Translations under genes and position numbers: made by a program | Shown here: piece after piece, positions 9,216-20,561 of the stretch | How positions within the stretch are numbered: position 1 is the first letter of the stretch | Layout: each line of letters begins with the position of its first letter | The notes under the pieces: model-generated | What the model was told of the DNA's origin: nothing | The model's input: only the letters and a program-made list of their open reading frames with translations | Database searches by the model: none | From: Azolla caroliniana | Taxonomy: Eukaryota; Polypodiophyta | Assembly: GCA_043228905.1 (NCBI GenBank) | Contig: JBHGNT010000022.1 | Coordinates: 8,308,001-8,372,000, forward strand | DNA: 64,000 bases | Direction of reading: 5' to 3'

Positions 9216-12200
9216 CTACGAAGAACATGACTTTAAGTGACCATCCAAAAGCACGTAAACGACAAAATAAGATAATAATAGAAGTTAACGATTCTTCAAC
9301 TCTCTTGAAGTTAACAAAAACACCTGGTGGAAGAAGATGTTTGTGAAGAAACTCAAGACATGCTTTGTTATTCACATTTCTCGTGATTAGGGGATCCAGT
9401 TCCCCAGCTGCTCTGTAACACATCCATTTACTCCACATCATTTTCGCCCATTGGTTTTACTATAAGGGATGATAGTTCAGAGACCAAAATAACACATGGA
9501 AAGAAAAAAAATTCACAAAGAAAATATTGAAGCCTCTAACTAGAATAGAATCCATCTAGGCTCACAAGGTCGTTAATTACCTATGACACAATACATCACC
9601 AGGGATATGTGAATATTAATAATAAATAACTAGCGGACATTTAAATGATTTGTATGTTCTACGTATTATCTACCATGCATATCTGTTCCATATAAATCAT
9701 ACCCTGGAAGTATACATCCGAAGTCACAAGATGCAATGCGTTTTTTAAAAAGCCATAACATTGTGGAATCTAACCACTCCAGAGTATGATGTGCTAGAAT
9801 GACTGCTTCAGCAACAGCTCAAAGACATTTGATTGCAAGAGCAAAAGGATTCATCTTGGAATAGGTTTCTCCACAGCAAGAAGCGCATTCAGAGCTCCTA
9901 TCACGCTATGGTTGCCGACAGGATATCTAGAGCAGATCGGGTGAATAAGTCGTTCTTGAATTAATCATCATACTTCAATCTTCCCTAGCCCTATGATACA
10001 CAGTTTGATTCCATTTTTTGAGACTAAGTCTATGATACAGGGTTTGCTTCTAGGTTCTGAGCTATTGAGATTATGACTCCATCAAGCACTTATTTGGGGG
10101 TATATGTTTTACGGCTAAAATATCAGATCAACAGTTTTGCATTCTTATGAGATGGTTACAACCCCAGAGTCCTGCAAACTGATCCAAAACTGTATAAACT
10201 TCCCAGTTTATGATAAATAGTTTGCTTCCATTTTCTGACCTATTGAGCATGTGAAACACGGCTCAATATTTGTGGCTAGCCATGATATATTAACAAGTGT
10301 GCCTTTTTACTAGATCTTGTGATGATTTGTTAGTAGGGGCTGCAACAAAAATTTTGAGATCAAAATTAGGTTTATCACTTTGTGTACTGGGTTGATATGT
10401 CATATTCCAGAATCCTAAGGGAACTAGCCTTTTATTCAAACAGGATCCATCAAAAATGGATGTCTATTGAATAACACCCTCTCACCCCAGACAATACACA
10501 CACAAACTTTTCCCGAAAAGCTGGTCATTGTTCTTAATTTTGATAAAGCCTATGAAAGACTCTCATCATAAATCAGCTTACAGCAAAGCCTATGAAAGAC
10601 TCTCATCATAAATTAGCTAACGGCAAAGACTTATGCAAGTCCATACTGCTATTATAACAGGTTAGCCACTCGGCTTATTGCTGAATCTTATGCCTCAGAT
10701 CTCACTCAGTCAATACTACAAATTGCTCAAATACAATATTTCATTTGCTATGCAGGAACTTTATAAAAATAGGCAATGTTTTTACAAACAAGAGCTGAAT
10801 TCAGTGCGATTAAACTGGTTCTAAATCCTGTTTATATAAAGATACAAGGATATTGAAAAACCTCCGAACGTACCCAATGTTTTTCATAATCCTCGGAAAG
10901 ACAATTGAAAAATCTGATTGATCTTGATGAGATGAACCCTGAAGCATACACAATATCAAACATATAATATCCAAAATGAAATCATGCTAATCTAATTGAG
11001 CCTGAGGGCAAGCACAATTTATTTACCTTTATTGTTTTGAGCTCAGTTATTAAAGTTCTCCCATTCTGTTTTGATTCTGCTCTTGCCTTCATAAACATAA
11101 TTCTAGCATCCCGCAATGCATTCCAATCAAAATTTTCTGTATTCAGAAGTAGGACAGGTACTTTTCCAGCCAGTTTTTCAAACTCCACCTATCAATCATT
11201 AGTTCCTTATCCATTATACTTCTTTCACAGATCCACTATATTCACATATATGGCTCAAGAAGTGAGTCACATAGAACAGTGTTAAAACTATGCGGACAGG
11301 TTGGCAACCATCAGTCATACTAGGTCTTATGTTTTCCTTCTTGCTTGATTTTTTTGTCACCTAATCATCTCTCCATGAGCTATCCAAAAGAAACATCCCT
11401 CAAAGAGAGATTTGTTAACTCTAATTGTCCAATGGGAACATCTGTATTTAAGTAGGACAAGCATCCTGCAGCACACTCCAGACCCCTCATACCTGCGGCA
11501 TGCATGATCTGCTTCTAAGAAAAGAGGAAAATCATACATCAGTGTTATATGAGATCATATAGTAGTATCCCCTCCCAATTCCCAAATCTTCAAATAACTG
11601 GCCTCTAATCATTCCAAATTGATAATCTAGTGGTTATCTCCTCAATTTTCTCCATGGTGAATGTTAAAAGCAAGGATCTTGTTTAACATAGTATCGTCAT
11701 TACAAGGATTTTATACCAATTTGGTCAGCTCAAACTATCATTTTAATACTATACTACTGGAATAACATTGTTTGTGGATTCTCTTCTATCTCTTTCATAT
11801 AATTCAGTAGATACAAATAAGCATATCCATGCGGAAAAATACTGAGCAGTATGCCAAAATGTTAGAATTGGTGAAAAAACTAATAGGTGTAGGGTTATTT
11901 CATCATCCAAGAACAATTACAATGGCACAACAACCTAAAAGCTGAAAACTTTACCTTATTTATTGGTTCCCACCATACATCCATGGCAAGACAGCACTTG
12001 ATCCTTTTCTCGATTCCTGATGCTGCTATAGCAGTCGCACCCCCAAACGAATGACCAGAAACTGCAATGTGACGAAGATCTAATCGAGCATGAAACATAT
12101 CCACAATCAACCCTGCTTTCCCAGTTATAGCATTAGCATTCTGTGTCAATAATCCCTGATCAAGACTTTCCAGCACATCTATAACCTTGCGAACTTCTAG

Positions 12201-15200
12201 AACTCTCTGCACACAAGTGTCACCATAGTTTATGAATTGTGTCTGGTGCATCATGTATAGGTAGCTTCTCCTTGTGAATATGACAGTAAGTCAGGAAAAC
12301 ATAATGCTCAATAATGTCATTTTTATAGAGCCTCTTTCTCAATACTAGGATCAGAAGACCAGATACGTTGGGCAACCCAGATAATTAAAGCTGACAACAG
12401 CATTGCTCCAATGTTTGAACAGTAAAAAATAGTGCCTAAGTGCACAGAATATTTCATCAGTGTCCTCAAGGATAGATACATAACTCATTTAAAGCTTTGT
12501 ATAGAGAATTCTCTTTGATTAGACATCCTCAATTATTAATTTCCATATTTCGTGAATATAAAAAACCAACTGATACAAGGATCTTAAAAGTTAGCTTCTG
12601 TAGTATGCAGCTTTATAATAGATGTTTTCTTCAAATAAGAGATGTTCAATTATCAACAATTTCCATATTTCTTAATATTCATAAGATAATCGTACCTTTC
12701 TTAATTGCTTAGCTCGATCCTGCAACTTTATTTTATTGACAGGTATAGCAGCATGGGTATTTTGCAGCCAGTTTCTTTTCCCATTATGATCCACATAGCT
12801 GGCCATGTTGGCAGATCCATCAAGGTGCTCTACGGCAACAACAACTTTAAAACAAGAAGAACAAGGAACAATAATAATGAGTAGATATATGAGCCATGTG
12901 GTATCTAGGTGTGTCTCAAAAATCATTGTAACACAAAGATACGAGGATTGCAGCTAGGCAATGATAATGGTCCCAAGTACAGAATATTGGCAGAATTTGT
13001 GATGGTGTACAGAACATTGTTTGAATTTGTGACAATGCAATGTTCAAATCAACTATTATAAAATGTCAAGCTATACATCTACATAGGGAGAAAACGATCA
13101 TCACATGAACACCAGGGAAACTGCTAAGTTGTATGGTGGAAAGAAGGCTTTCGCATGAAAAATGTACTGGGAGAACCTTAGGTTGATGCTAACCTTTGAA
13201 AGGTAATTTCAATTGACCAATCCTTTCTATTACCACTTGTCATCAACCTTGGACATTTGGGAACTTGGAAGTGACAATTTCATGCCATGACAATTTCCCA
13301 TAGAGATGCAAATGATCAAACGGTCGGTTTTTAGACTTGCATACATAGGCACTAGCAAGTTAATGCATAACGTTTACTCTAGAAATCTTTAACCACGTGG
13401 TCTATTACCGAAGATGTTTTTTAATTCACAAAGTTAAAGCATGTGTTCATTTTGAAGAAATAAATATCTTTAGTACATTGCTCTTTCTGAATAAATTAAG
13501 TCCAGTAAAAACAGATTCTTCAGAATAGGGAATTATAACCATTTAGACTACAAGTAATATTCAAAGGAAACACAATCATTTCTACTTGAATTCTACCTTA
13601 AGACTAGCAGTGAACAAACTCTTAGAAATTACACATGATCTGATTTGTAGTTTTGCTTACACCCATTCACACGATAGAATGAAAGAAGCTAGGCCATATT
13701 GAAGTTGGTAAAAAGGCCAAATCCTTTTCAATAGTTTTGAGAACTTTCAGAATCAGTGAATTCAAGGTCCTGGAACTGTAGAGTTACAAGCTTCATTTTG
13801 TGAAGATCAGCCTATTAAATGTTTGTTCTATGTTGATCAGAAATCTTGCTGAAATTGAAATTTGCTTTAAAGCATTCAACTCTGAAATGCGCAATTCAAC
13901 AGTCTGGGTAAATTTTCCATTTAAATCCAGTTATAGCTAAAAGAAAACTGACCAAATTAATTTAATTCTCACAGAAAACAAGTGGTTGTTTGACAAATGG
14001 GATATAATTCTAAGACCATGGCATTGACCTTGATAAATACACATTCTCAGCCTAATAAACAAACAGAAATTACATTAACTGTAAATGTTGAAATAGTTCT
14101 TACCATGTATTCATACATGATAATTTCATGCTTGTGTGGCAGCTAAAGATGTAGAGAAAGGTATCAGTTTCATTTCGTCTTCATGCATTGCTGCAGCCCG
14201 TAGTACATAAGTTTGAAAGATTGAACGTTTTATTCTATTAACTAGTTTATCTAGTTTTGTTTCATTTCTGTAGTTTTCTGCACTCTTCTATAAGATGGCA
14301 TCCTCTCTTCATTTTCAGATTGACGCCTTTAGTTTTATCATAGAAGAAGACAAGCTCAAAAAGATCATCCTATGTGGTCACGTACAGCACACCATCATCA
14401 GTAAGTATCTGTGAAACAAGTGTAGTGACCCTTTCAGATCACTGTCCACATCTTTGGACTAAATGGCTATTTTAGTAGAAACGCTAATGCTCAGGCCTTA
14501 GTGAACTACCATGTAGAATGTTTCATTAGGTTTGTTAGACCTTAATAAACTAACATCATTAGAATGCCAACGGGACTTTCGTAATTACTATGACCAGATT
14601 TCTGGTTGATCGTAATACTTTAGAGTGCATTCCGTTCCATATTTGATTTGTACGAAGGTGAGGGGAGATATACCTAATTGATCCTCATGTTCAAATTTTG
14701 TATGCTCAACTCTAGAGTCTTAAGAGTCTTTGAAAATGAAAGTTTGGAAATGGTTATTGTTATGCTTAGGATCTTCCTAACGTAGTGTTTCCTTCTCTAA
14801 TACTCGATAGTCATATCATGTTCAGTCACTCAGTATCACGTGTAGAACCTCCTGGTAATGCTTTTGTTGAGAAAGGATGATCCTCTGACATGTCTGGTAA
14901 ATCTCAAAACCAAGAAAGCAGTGCACAGGTCAGAGATTAGTGGTTTCACAGGTCTGCTCCAAAGGTTGCATGATGTAATTTGTCTACAAACTTGTAAAGA
15001 TGGCATTAGTATAAGCTACAATGATAGTTATCAGTGATGATGGTTGCAGAACATAGCAATTGCAGTCAGCCTTGGTTCTATTGCATGACATGTCCAGAAG
15101 AAACATATCTAAGTTCTAGATCCAAGTTTGAGGAGGTTGCTTAAGCCATATTAATTAGATGACTCTCCATGCTTTGGACAGAAAAACTTAGTGGCTAGTC

Positions 15201-16452
15201 CAAAAAGAACTATTGTTCAAGGTCTCTGTGAAAGACATCGCCTTTTAGCCCAAGCCACTGATGAAACACTAGAGAACACTGCCAAATGTTCTGGCTACCA
15301 TACTTATATGCATTATACATCTTTGGCCATAAAGGGTAGGACCTTCATTTAGCTCAAATAAATAATGTACACAAATAGCGTTTCTATTTCCATTCAAGTC
15401 TCCAGCAGATAGCAAACCAAAGAAAGGCAGAGTAAAGTACTTACTGTAACCATGGGAAGCAAGATCGCAGCAAAATGCAGTATAAGTAGTCCTACAAGCC
15501 CACAACCCATGCGAGAATATAACAACAGGAAGTCTCCTGTCCTCATCTTTATCACTCACAGGTAAAAGCGGCCCTCCAACTGATGCTTGAATAAAAACTC
15601 CCAAGCACATGACTGAGTGGATGGTACCTGAAAGGCAGATACACGTCCTTAACTGGTGATCAACTTGACTAAATTACCCAAACCAAAGCCTCATTATATC
15701 AGATCGTATATTTCCTTGCTCAAGATCACATTATGAATGAAAATTTTAGCTAGCTTTCTTGACAATCAGGTGAAGCTATTGATAGTTATCATATTGCTGG
15801 ATATATACTGATTGTATAGCAGACAATGTCTTTTCTCAATTATAAATCAGGTTTTGAACCAGGTTTATTGATGACCAGGTTAAGACGGCATTTTGTTTAC
15901 CTATAGATGCCTTTTGATAGTCTCAGATTAATCCAGCAAAAAATGATTGCTCTTTAAGGGGTTGCCCAGGGGATATTTGGGTTTTTCTCCGAGTTTTTCC
16001 AAGAGAAAGAGAGAGAGACAGAGAGATCACATCCGTTTTTAGTAGAAGATTGGTATGTAACCAACGAAGCATAGAGATCGAACAAAAGAAAAACCTGCGA
16101 GGATCGAAATAAAGAATCGTTGCATAGCCGAGGATGGTCGGATAAGCTTTGAGACATATCCCCAAGTGTACATAAGACTGGGGATCCATCGCCTGGATCT
16201 TTGAAACAACAAAGAAAAATCTCTAATTGAAACCTTTCTATTCTGCTGCGAGGTTGGGTAGAAAATTCTGATGAGGGGAGCGCCGTGTGCATCCGCTAAA
16301 CCTACAAAGTCAGGCCTGTTCTGATGTTCCCTCGAAGATGAAGGAGACCTGCTCAGGTTTCCTCCACTACGTATTATTTCTGCTGTTGTTCTTCTGAGCT
16401 CGAAATCTGCAAAGGCTACACCGTAAGGTCCAAAAGGCTTCGGAAGCCCCAT
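9139..16452 (-). CDS. PAF-acetylhydrolase / PLA2G7-like phospholipase A2 gene (multi-exon)
   Basis: The spliced minus-strand gene encodes an alpha/beta-hydrolase of the plasma/type-II platelet-activating-factor acetylhydrolase family, which removes short or oxidised sn-2 acyl groups from phospholipids. Family landmarks appear in order: FADFELRR and IRIFYPT, RWIPSLMYTWGYVSKL, LPVVIFSHGLWACRTTYTAFCCDLASHGY, VVVAVEHLDGSA, the nucleophile elbow GHSFGGATA, the acid in AMDVWWEP exactly 23 residues after the Ser (as in human PLA2G7), VPVLLLNTENF, and NVNNKACLEFLHKHLL near the end. Exon phases match at five junctions. The exon carrying the catalytic His (after LITELKTIK) was not found in 9413-11026, so the model is incomplete or the gene is damaged. 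No signal peptide is evident. The natural substrate is unknown. Confidence 0.8.
9324..9412 (-). CDS. PAF-AH-like penultimate exon
   Basis: Acceptor GTTACAG|A and donor CCACCAG|GTG flank a short exon encoding AAGELDPLITRNVNNKA and LEFLHKHLLPP, which aligns with DIDSNVAIDLSNKASLAFLQKHL of human PLA2G7. It needs two bases of a split codon from an upstream exon, but exon 5 ends in phase 0, so at least one exon between them is unaccounted for. Confidence 0.7.
9653..9960 (-). pseudogene. Unrecognised coding-like remnant within the PAF-AH locus
   Basis: On the minus strand one frame reads RYPVGNHSVIGALNALLAVE then KPIPR and stops; the next frame immediately continues NPFALAIKCL, a stop, then AVAEAVILAHHTLEWLDSTM and RIASCDFGCILPGYDLYG. 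The amphipathic, non-repetitive composition looks like decayed coding sequence. I do not recognise the family. It does not resemble the missing His-containing PAF-AH exon, although one His (GNHS) is present. Confidence 0.3.
10545..10624. repeat. 40-bp tandem duplication in a PAF-AH intron
   Basis: AAAGCCTATGAAAGACTC starts at 10545 and again at 10585, and the two 40-bp units differ by only a few bases. Confidence 0.8.
11027..11188 (-). CDS. PAF-AH-like exon 5
   Basis: 54 codons between GATAG|GTGGAG and ATAAAG|GTAAAT, phase 0 at both ends. Encodes EFEKLAGKVPVLLLNTENFDW, matching human PQPLFFINSEYFQY, and ends at TLITELKTIK, just before the position of the catalytic His in the family. Confidence 0.8.
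11955..12242 (-). CDS. PAF-AH-like exon 4 (catalytic Ser and Asp)
   Basis: Bounded by ACCAG|ACACAA and AATAAG|GTAAAG. It keeps phase 0 over 96 codons and carries LRHIAVSGHSFGGATA with the nucleophile Ser, and KCCLAMDVWWEP with the catalytic Asp. The acceptor was chosen by phase; an upstream AG would break the frame, so the first few residues are less certain than the rest. Confidence 0.85.
12696..12844 (-). CDS. PAF-AH-like exon 3
   Basis: Acceptor TTTTAAAG|TTGTTG and donor GAAAG|GTACG. Joined to exon 2 it reads ASHGYIVVAVEHLDGSA, a family hallmark (human: VAAVEHRDRSA), followed by a less conserved segment ending in DRAKQLRK in phase 0. It follows a 2.6-kb intron. Confidence 0.8.
12845..15444 (-). 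other. Large PAF-AH intron, nothing else recognised
   Basis: AT-rich 2.6-kb intron between exons 2 and 3. I see no long reading frame, LTR pair or RNA gene in it. Confidence 0.5.
15445..15627 (-). CDS. PAF-AH-like exon 2
   Basis: Acceptor CTTTCAG|GT and donor GGTTACA|GTAAGT flank 183 bp entered and left in phase 1. It encodes the conserved core LPVVIFSHGLWACRTTYTAF and CCDLASHGY; the HG here helps form the oxyanion hole region in the family. Confidence 0.85.
16095..16452 (-). CDS. PAF-AH-like exon 1 (start codon)
   Basis: ATG at 16452 begins MGLPKPFGPYGVAFADFELRR, the usual start of plant members. The frame runs through LIRIFYPTSQQ and RRWIPSLMYTWGYVSKL, which aligns with WIPNKEYFWGLSKF of human PLA2G7, and ends at a GT donor (CGCAG|GTTTT) in phase 1. 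An apparent donor at LIRIFYPTSQQNRK was not used because the frame stays open and matches the family straight through. Confidence 0.8.
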
Positions 16453-16465
16453 TATTCTTCCTGCT

Positions 16466-16532
16466 TCTTACAAGAATCTCCTTCTCCTTCTCCTTCTCCT
16501 TCTTTCTTCTTTCTTCTTTCTTCCTCCTTGAT
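16466..16532. repeat. Pyrimidine microsatellite (CTTCTC/TTTCTTC) in the presumed 5' UTR
   Basis: Repeated CTCCTT then TTCTTTC units lie 15-80 bp upstream of the PAF-AH start codon; on the transcribed strand they form a GAA/GGAGAA tract. Open frames over it on both strands are low-complexity artefacts. Confidence 0.75.
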
Positions 16533-17022
16533 GCTTTCTTCACATATAGGCCATGGCGGCTGCATCTGGGAAGAAGATGCCAATGATGAGAGAAGGAGGG
16601 AACAGATGTTGCCATGGCAACAAAAACACAGACAGACAGAACAGACAGCAAAACATGTGGCACAGGAAAGAGAAGGCAAAGAAGATGAAGACAACAGACA
16701 AAGACAGACAAAGACAAAGACAAATGGGAGGGGATGGTGTCCGGTCCGTCTATTTCTGTCCGTCCATCCGTCCCCAGTAAGTGTCGATGGGCGCCTCCTC
16801 ATGTCTGGACCTTCCTGCCTGCCTCGTCTACCTGCCTCCTGATGAGTCCCTCGTGTTTGCACCAGCCTTTTGTCTGTTGTCTATCTATCTGTTGACTCGA
16901 CCGATGCACTCCCTGTCTCTCGTTACCCCATCCTTGTCCTACTCACCCCGCCCTCGACAATCACTCCTAGCCAATTGCGCTTTTTAGTTGTCCCCACCCA
17001 CCCAGTACACCATTGATTGCTC

Positions 17023-17275
17023 GATCTGCCCTTCTGCTCTTTTTAGGCTTTTGTATGTTGCTTGCATCTGGCCCTTCGTCCCTTTTTGTGATGAGCTGTT
17101 GATGGCATGCATTGCTGCCCGCCGTCATGGTAGTGGCATTTTGTCACCGATCTGCTCTTGTGCTCTTTATTAGGCTTTTTTGCATGCCGTTGCTGCATTT
17201 GGCCCGCCGTCGTCGCGTTTTGTGATGAGTTGTCAATGGCATGTATTGCCAACCCGCCGTCATGATAGTGGCATT
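17023..17275. repeat. Imperfect tandem duplication, about 126 bp
   Basis: GATCTGC(C/T)CTT(C/G)TGCTCTTT begins at 17023 and 17149. The units share TTTTGTGATGAG, ATGGCATG(C/T)ATTG, and CCCGCCGTCATG(G/A)TAGTGGCATT. It lies about 0.6 kb upstream of the PAF-AH start codon. Confidence 0.8.
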
Positions 17276-18640
17276 TGTGGTGCGCAAGACAACCACCGAT
17301 TCACCACTCGTGCATACACATATTGAATCCGAGGTTGGCATGTCAACAAACAAGAGGCCCTTTGTGTTGTTGATTGTTTGTATGCCACAGGTTGTCAACG
17401 TGTAAACAAGTGGGACAGAAGTAGCCTCTCACCGTGTCCTCCGCACATCTAGATGGGTGCAAGCAGTATCCAACGGGTATTGACCTTGCATTTCAACATG
17501 CCCGTATGTGAGGCAACTTTAAGGATAGTCTAGATGAATAAGCCCCCAATTACTTGTTTGGATTGTGGAGAAATTGCCTCATATTAAGGCTCTTACCATT
17601 GCCAACCTTGCTCACACAAACAATGCAAATGTGGGTCCATTGTATGGAACATTCACCCAAGTTGAGTAACAAATTTCTTCATGTAGATTCAATAGCTAAT
17701 GAGTAGGTGGGTAGGGTACTCACTTTTATGATGATTCATTGCAAGCTTGGCTTGTACCATGGCATGTGTTAGCTCAATGGATTCACAAACATCTAAGGTT
17801 ACTAGATTCCATGGTATGTCCAAATAAGAGTTGCTCTTAACGCCTTTCAAGTAGAGAACTATAAATTCATACCTTTCATCGAGTGCCCACAAAAGGAAAA
17901 TCTATAGAACTAAACTCGAATGACTATAAACATATGTTAGGATATATAATAGCACCAAGTAACAATCTTATTTATGACTGTTCCTAAAGTGTTTTCGTCA
18001 TCCACATGTTTGGGATTTTATATGTAGAAACTCTGTAGCTTTATCTTCAGAAAAAATACTAAAGCATGATGTCAACCATGACTTGTATGTCTCCTTTTTT
18101 GTGTTCTACTTATTTTTTAGAACATTAATATGCCTAACTAATGGGCACATCATGTTGTCACGTATAGTAACAAGTTCGATGTCTCAAATTGGGGGTTTTA
18201 TAGATAGATATATAGATAATGTTGTCTCATATAAGATACATCACTACTTGACGAGTATGTTGAAAGTTCGTGATGCTTCTTCTTGTTGTGCCACAACTCT
18301 GCAATATAACTCACATGATTTACTTTTTAGAATCACTTAATATTACTTGTGAGAAACCACGAAGTTAGGTTAAACCCCACAAAATAACAAAGGGAAATGT
18401 GCAAAATTGTTGAGTAGACACTACATTGTTGGTATGATAATCTTATTGTTTCTCACCTTAAACATCCAATATAGCATGTGACGTACTTTTTCAAAACCCC
18501 CCCCTTGTTTATGTTTTTTCATGTGTAATCACATGGTTGGTTAGCTTCATGTCATATTCAAATACACCACCTTTCTTTATCTCATTGGCCACAACCACAA
18601 TTTAGGTATATATATATGAGTGATATTAAACTATTGCATG
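17276..18640. other. AT-rich intergenic DNA, no supported gene
   Basis: The longest frame is a 67-codon minus-strand ORF at 17689-17892 with no recognisable motif. A C-run at 18498-18504 and short TA repeats before 18620 are the only other landmarks. Confidence 0.4.
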
Positions 18641-18769
<129 letters not shown>

Positions 18770-18783
18770 AAGTCCTGCCTAAA

Positions 18784-18860
18784 TGGATGTAGCTTAGTTG
18801 GTAAGGTTGCCCAATGGAGACCAGGTGGTCATGGGTTCAACCCCTACATTCCACAGTGGC
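18784..18860 (+). repeat. tRNA-like module (A and B box), SINE-head candidate
   Basis: Contains TAGCTTAGTTGGTAAGG, matching a pol III A box, and GGGTTCAACCCC, matching a B box, about 35 bp apart. The flanks GGATGTA and TACATTCC can pair as an acceptor-like stem, but the anticodon arm does not fold well, so this is not a functional tRNA. It directly follows the GA microsatellite. Confidence 0.55.
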
Positions 18861-19378
18861 ATCTAGTAATAGAGAGAAGTGAGAAAATTGGGTTTTAAAC
18901 GCAAGACACTATGCTTGTAGTGTTAACAACTTACCACTAAGGTAAGCTAATTATGCAAAAAAAGAAAGAGAGATCCTTTTTCAAAAATAATTTCCAAGTA
19001 AAAAAGCAACTTTTTTAGTTTAAAGTTTGAGCAATTGACTTCCATATGGTTGCTTCATTTGAACATTGATTGTGTTGTTTCCTTTTTTACATGGAAATTT
19101 ATTTCTCCATGTTATACCGAACATCATATTCCTTCAAAAGAGATTCTTGACAACAAGTAATAAACTGCAAATTGCAACAATACATCTATGGATGAACACG
19201 ACTCATCCTTGGTTGATTGCTAGCAAATTTTTACATGCCAGAAATGAAAGATGGAAGGTGCATGATGTTAGTTAGGGTCATTGCCTCTATTAACATTAAG
19301 CAAGCTGAAGAAAATGATGAAAAGGCATTGGTCCACTCAACCCCCCCTAGCAAAGGTGAGAGACGGATCCAAACCCCT
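18861..19378. other. Intergenic, no gene recognised
   Basis: AT-rich sequence with two short plus-strand frames (19066-19399) without recognisable motifs. It borders the presumed LTR of the chromovirus remnant. Confidence 0.35.
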
Positions 19379-19652
19379 TGTCGGTGTCCCATACCATAGT
19401 GTACGGGCATGGATCGTACTTTGGGTTTGAAGGAGGCACACGTGTATGAAGCTAGAGCTTTGCCACACTATCAGAATCTCTATCTTAGAACATAAAAGAA
19501 AAAAGATACTCCTTCACGAAGGTAGCTAGCCTTCTTACATAGGCCAAACCCTAGGCTATCGTGTGTGTTTCCCATTTGGTTGTTTTTTTTATAACAAGTA
19601 GCTTATGTATCTCATAATGATGTAACCTAATAATCATGTCAATGTTGTGACA
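19379..19652 (-). repeat. Gypsy-1 3' LTR (boundaries tentative)
   Basis: On the minus strand the purine tract GAGGGAGGATAA is followed by TGTCACAACATTG at 19652; the sequence ends ACACCGACA near 19379, giving TG...CA ends over 274 bp. No second intact copy is present to confirm it. Confidence 0.55.
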
Positions 19653-20238
19653 TTATCCTCCCTCTAAGGCTACCTCCTAAGACTTGCGGTTGGCTTATGT
19701 GGGTATTGTGGATGAAAAGCTGAATGCCCTTCGGAGCATTTTGTAAATGTGTAACCGGTTCCCAAGTGGCGTCCGAAATGGGGTAACCTTTCCATAAGAC
19801 CAAATATTGAAGTTGACAACAATGCAAGCGTGATTCAAGGTGGAGTTCAAGGAGAGAAACGAAAACATTGTGAATCCTGAATTCTAAGGAAGTGCTAACC
19901 GAAAGGCGACTTCGTTGACTCGCTCGATGATACGGAAAGGGCCTAGCTTTTTGTAGTCCAATTTAGCATAGGGACGTGTGGTGGAAATTAGAAAACATTG
20001 TGAATCTTGAATTTTGGGGGAAGTGCTAACCGGAAGGTGAGTTGTTGTAATCCAGTTTAGCACCAGGACATGTGGTGGTGATTAGAAAACATTGTGAATC
20101 CCGAATTCTAGGGGAAGTCCAAACCGGAAGGCGACTTGATTGACTCGCTTGATGATATGGAATGGGCCTAGCTTTTTGTAGTCCAATTTAGCGCAGGGAC
20201 CTGTGGTGGTGATGTGGCGACGTAGTAGCCAAACCATG
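19653..20238 (-). pseudogene. Gypsy-1 integrase C-terminus and chromodomain
   Basis: The minus strand reads VWLLRRHITTTGPCAKLDYKK then LGPF (the GPY/F module) followed by VNEVAFRLALP, and ends in a chromodomain, YLVLWKGYPISDATWEPVTHL, at about 19700-19810. The GPF segment is present three times, with stops between copies. In intact elements the chromodomain guides integration to marked chromatin. Confidence 0.85.
19861..20218. repeat. Triplicated integrase C-terminal segment
   Basis: GAAAACATTGTGAATC starts units at 19861, 19991 and 20085. Units 1 and 3 are about 130 bp; unit 2 lacks about 35 bp. Each ends with a GTGGTGG-type sequence before the next GAAAACATTG. Confidence 0.85.
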
Positions 20239-20561
20239 TGTCACGGACACACCAAGCGCGGACTAGCACGGAGCACAGATGATGAGGCTACAAGCGACGG
20301 ATGAACTTGGAGCTAGATGTGACAAGGCTAGGAACTCTAGATGTTGTGCGCAACATGAGGGCATGAAGACAAAAATAAAGATCAAGGAGACAAAGATGAG
20401 GCGAATGAGAATACTAGATTGATGTGTCAATGACTGGTGTTGAATCCCTTGAAAGGGACCAAGGATGTTACAAGTATTTATACAATTTCCGAGATTGAAT
20501 ATCTCTAGAATATACTCGAGAATATACCTGTTTAGAATATACCACAGAATAATTCTAGACA
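20239..20561 (-). repeat. LTR interrupting Gypsy-1
   Basis: On the minus strand 323 bp begin TGTCTAGAATTATTC and end GTCCGTGACA, with a TATA box (TATAAATA) near 20480. RNase H coding sequence (VETDASDFAIG) stops on one side and integrase (VWLLRRH) starts on the other. Flanking 5-mers do not match. It could be a solo LTR whose insertion was followed by loss of adjacent sequence. Confidence 0.6.

Noticed and set aside
9441-11026. The missing PAF-AH His exon
   Set aside because: I looked for a GxxH block followed by an aromatic/acidic stretch between splice sites in the right phase and found none I could defend.
16367-16987. Several frames on both strands just upstream of the PAF-AH start
   Set aside because: Low-complexity purine/pyrimidine repeats keep both strands open; no family motif.
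18784-18860. A functional tRNA gene
   Set aside because: A and B boxes are present, but the anticodon arm does not form and the acceptor stem is imperfect; better treated as a tRNA-like repeat.
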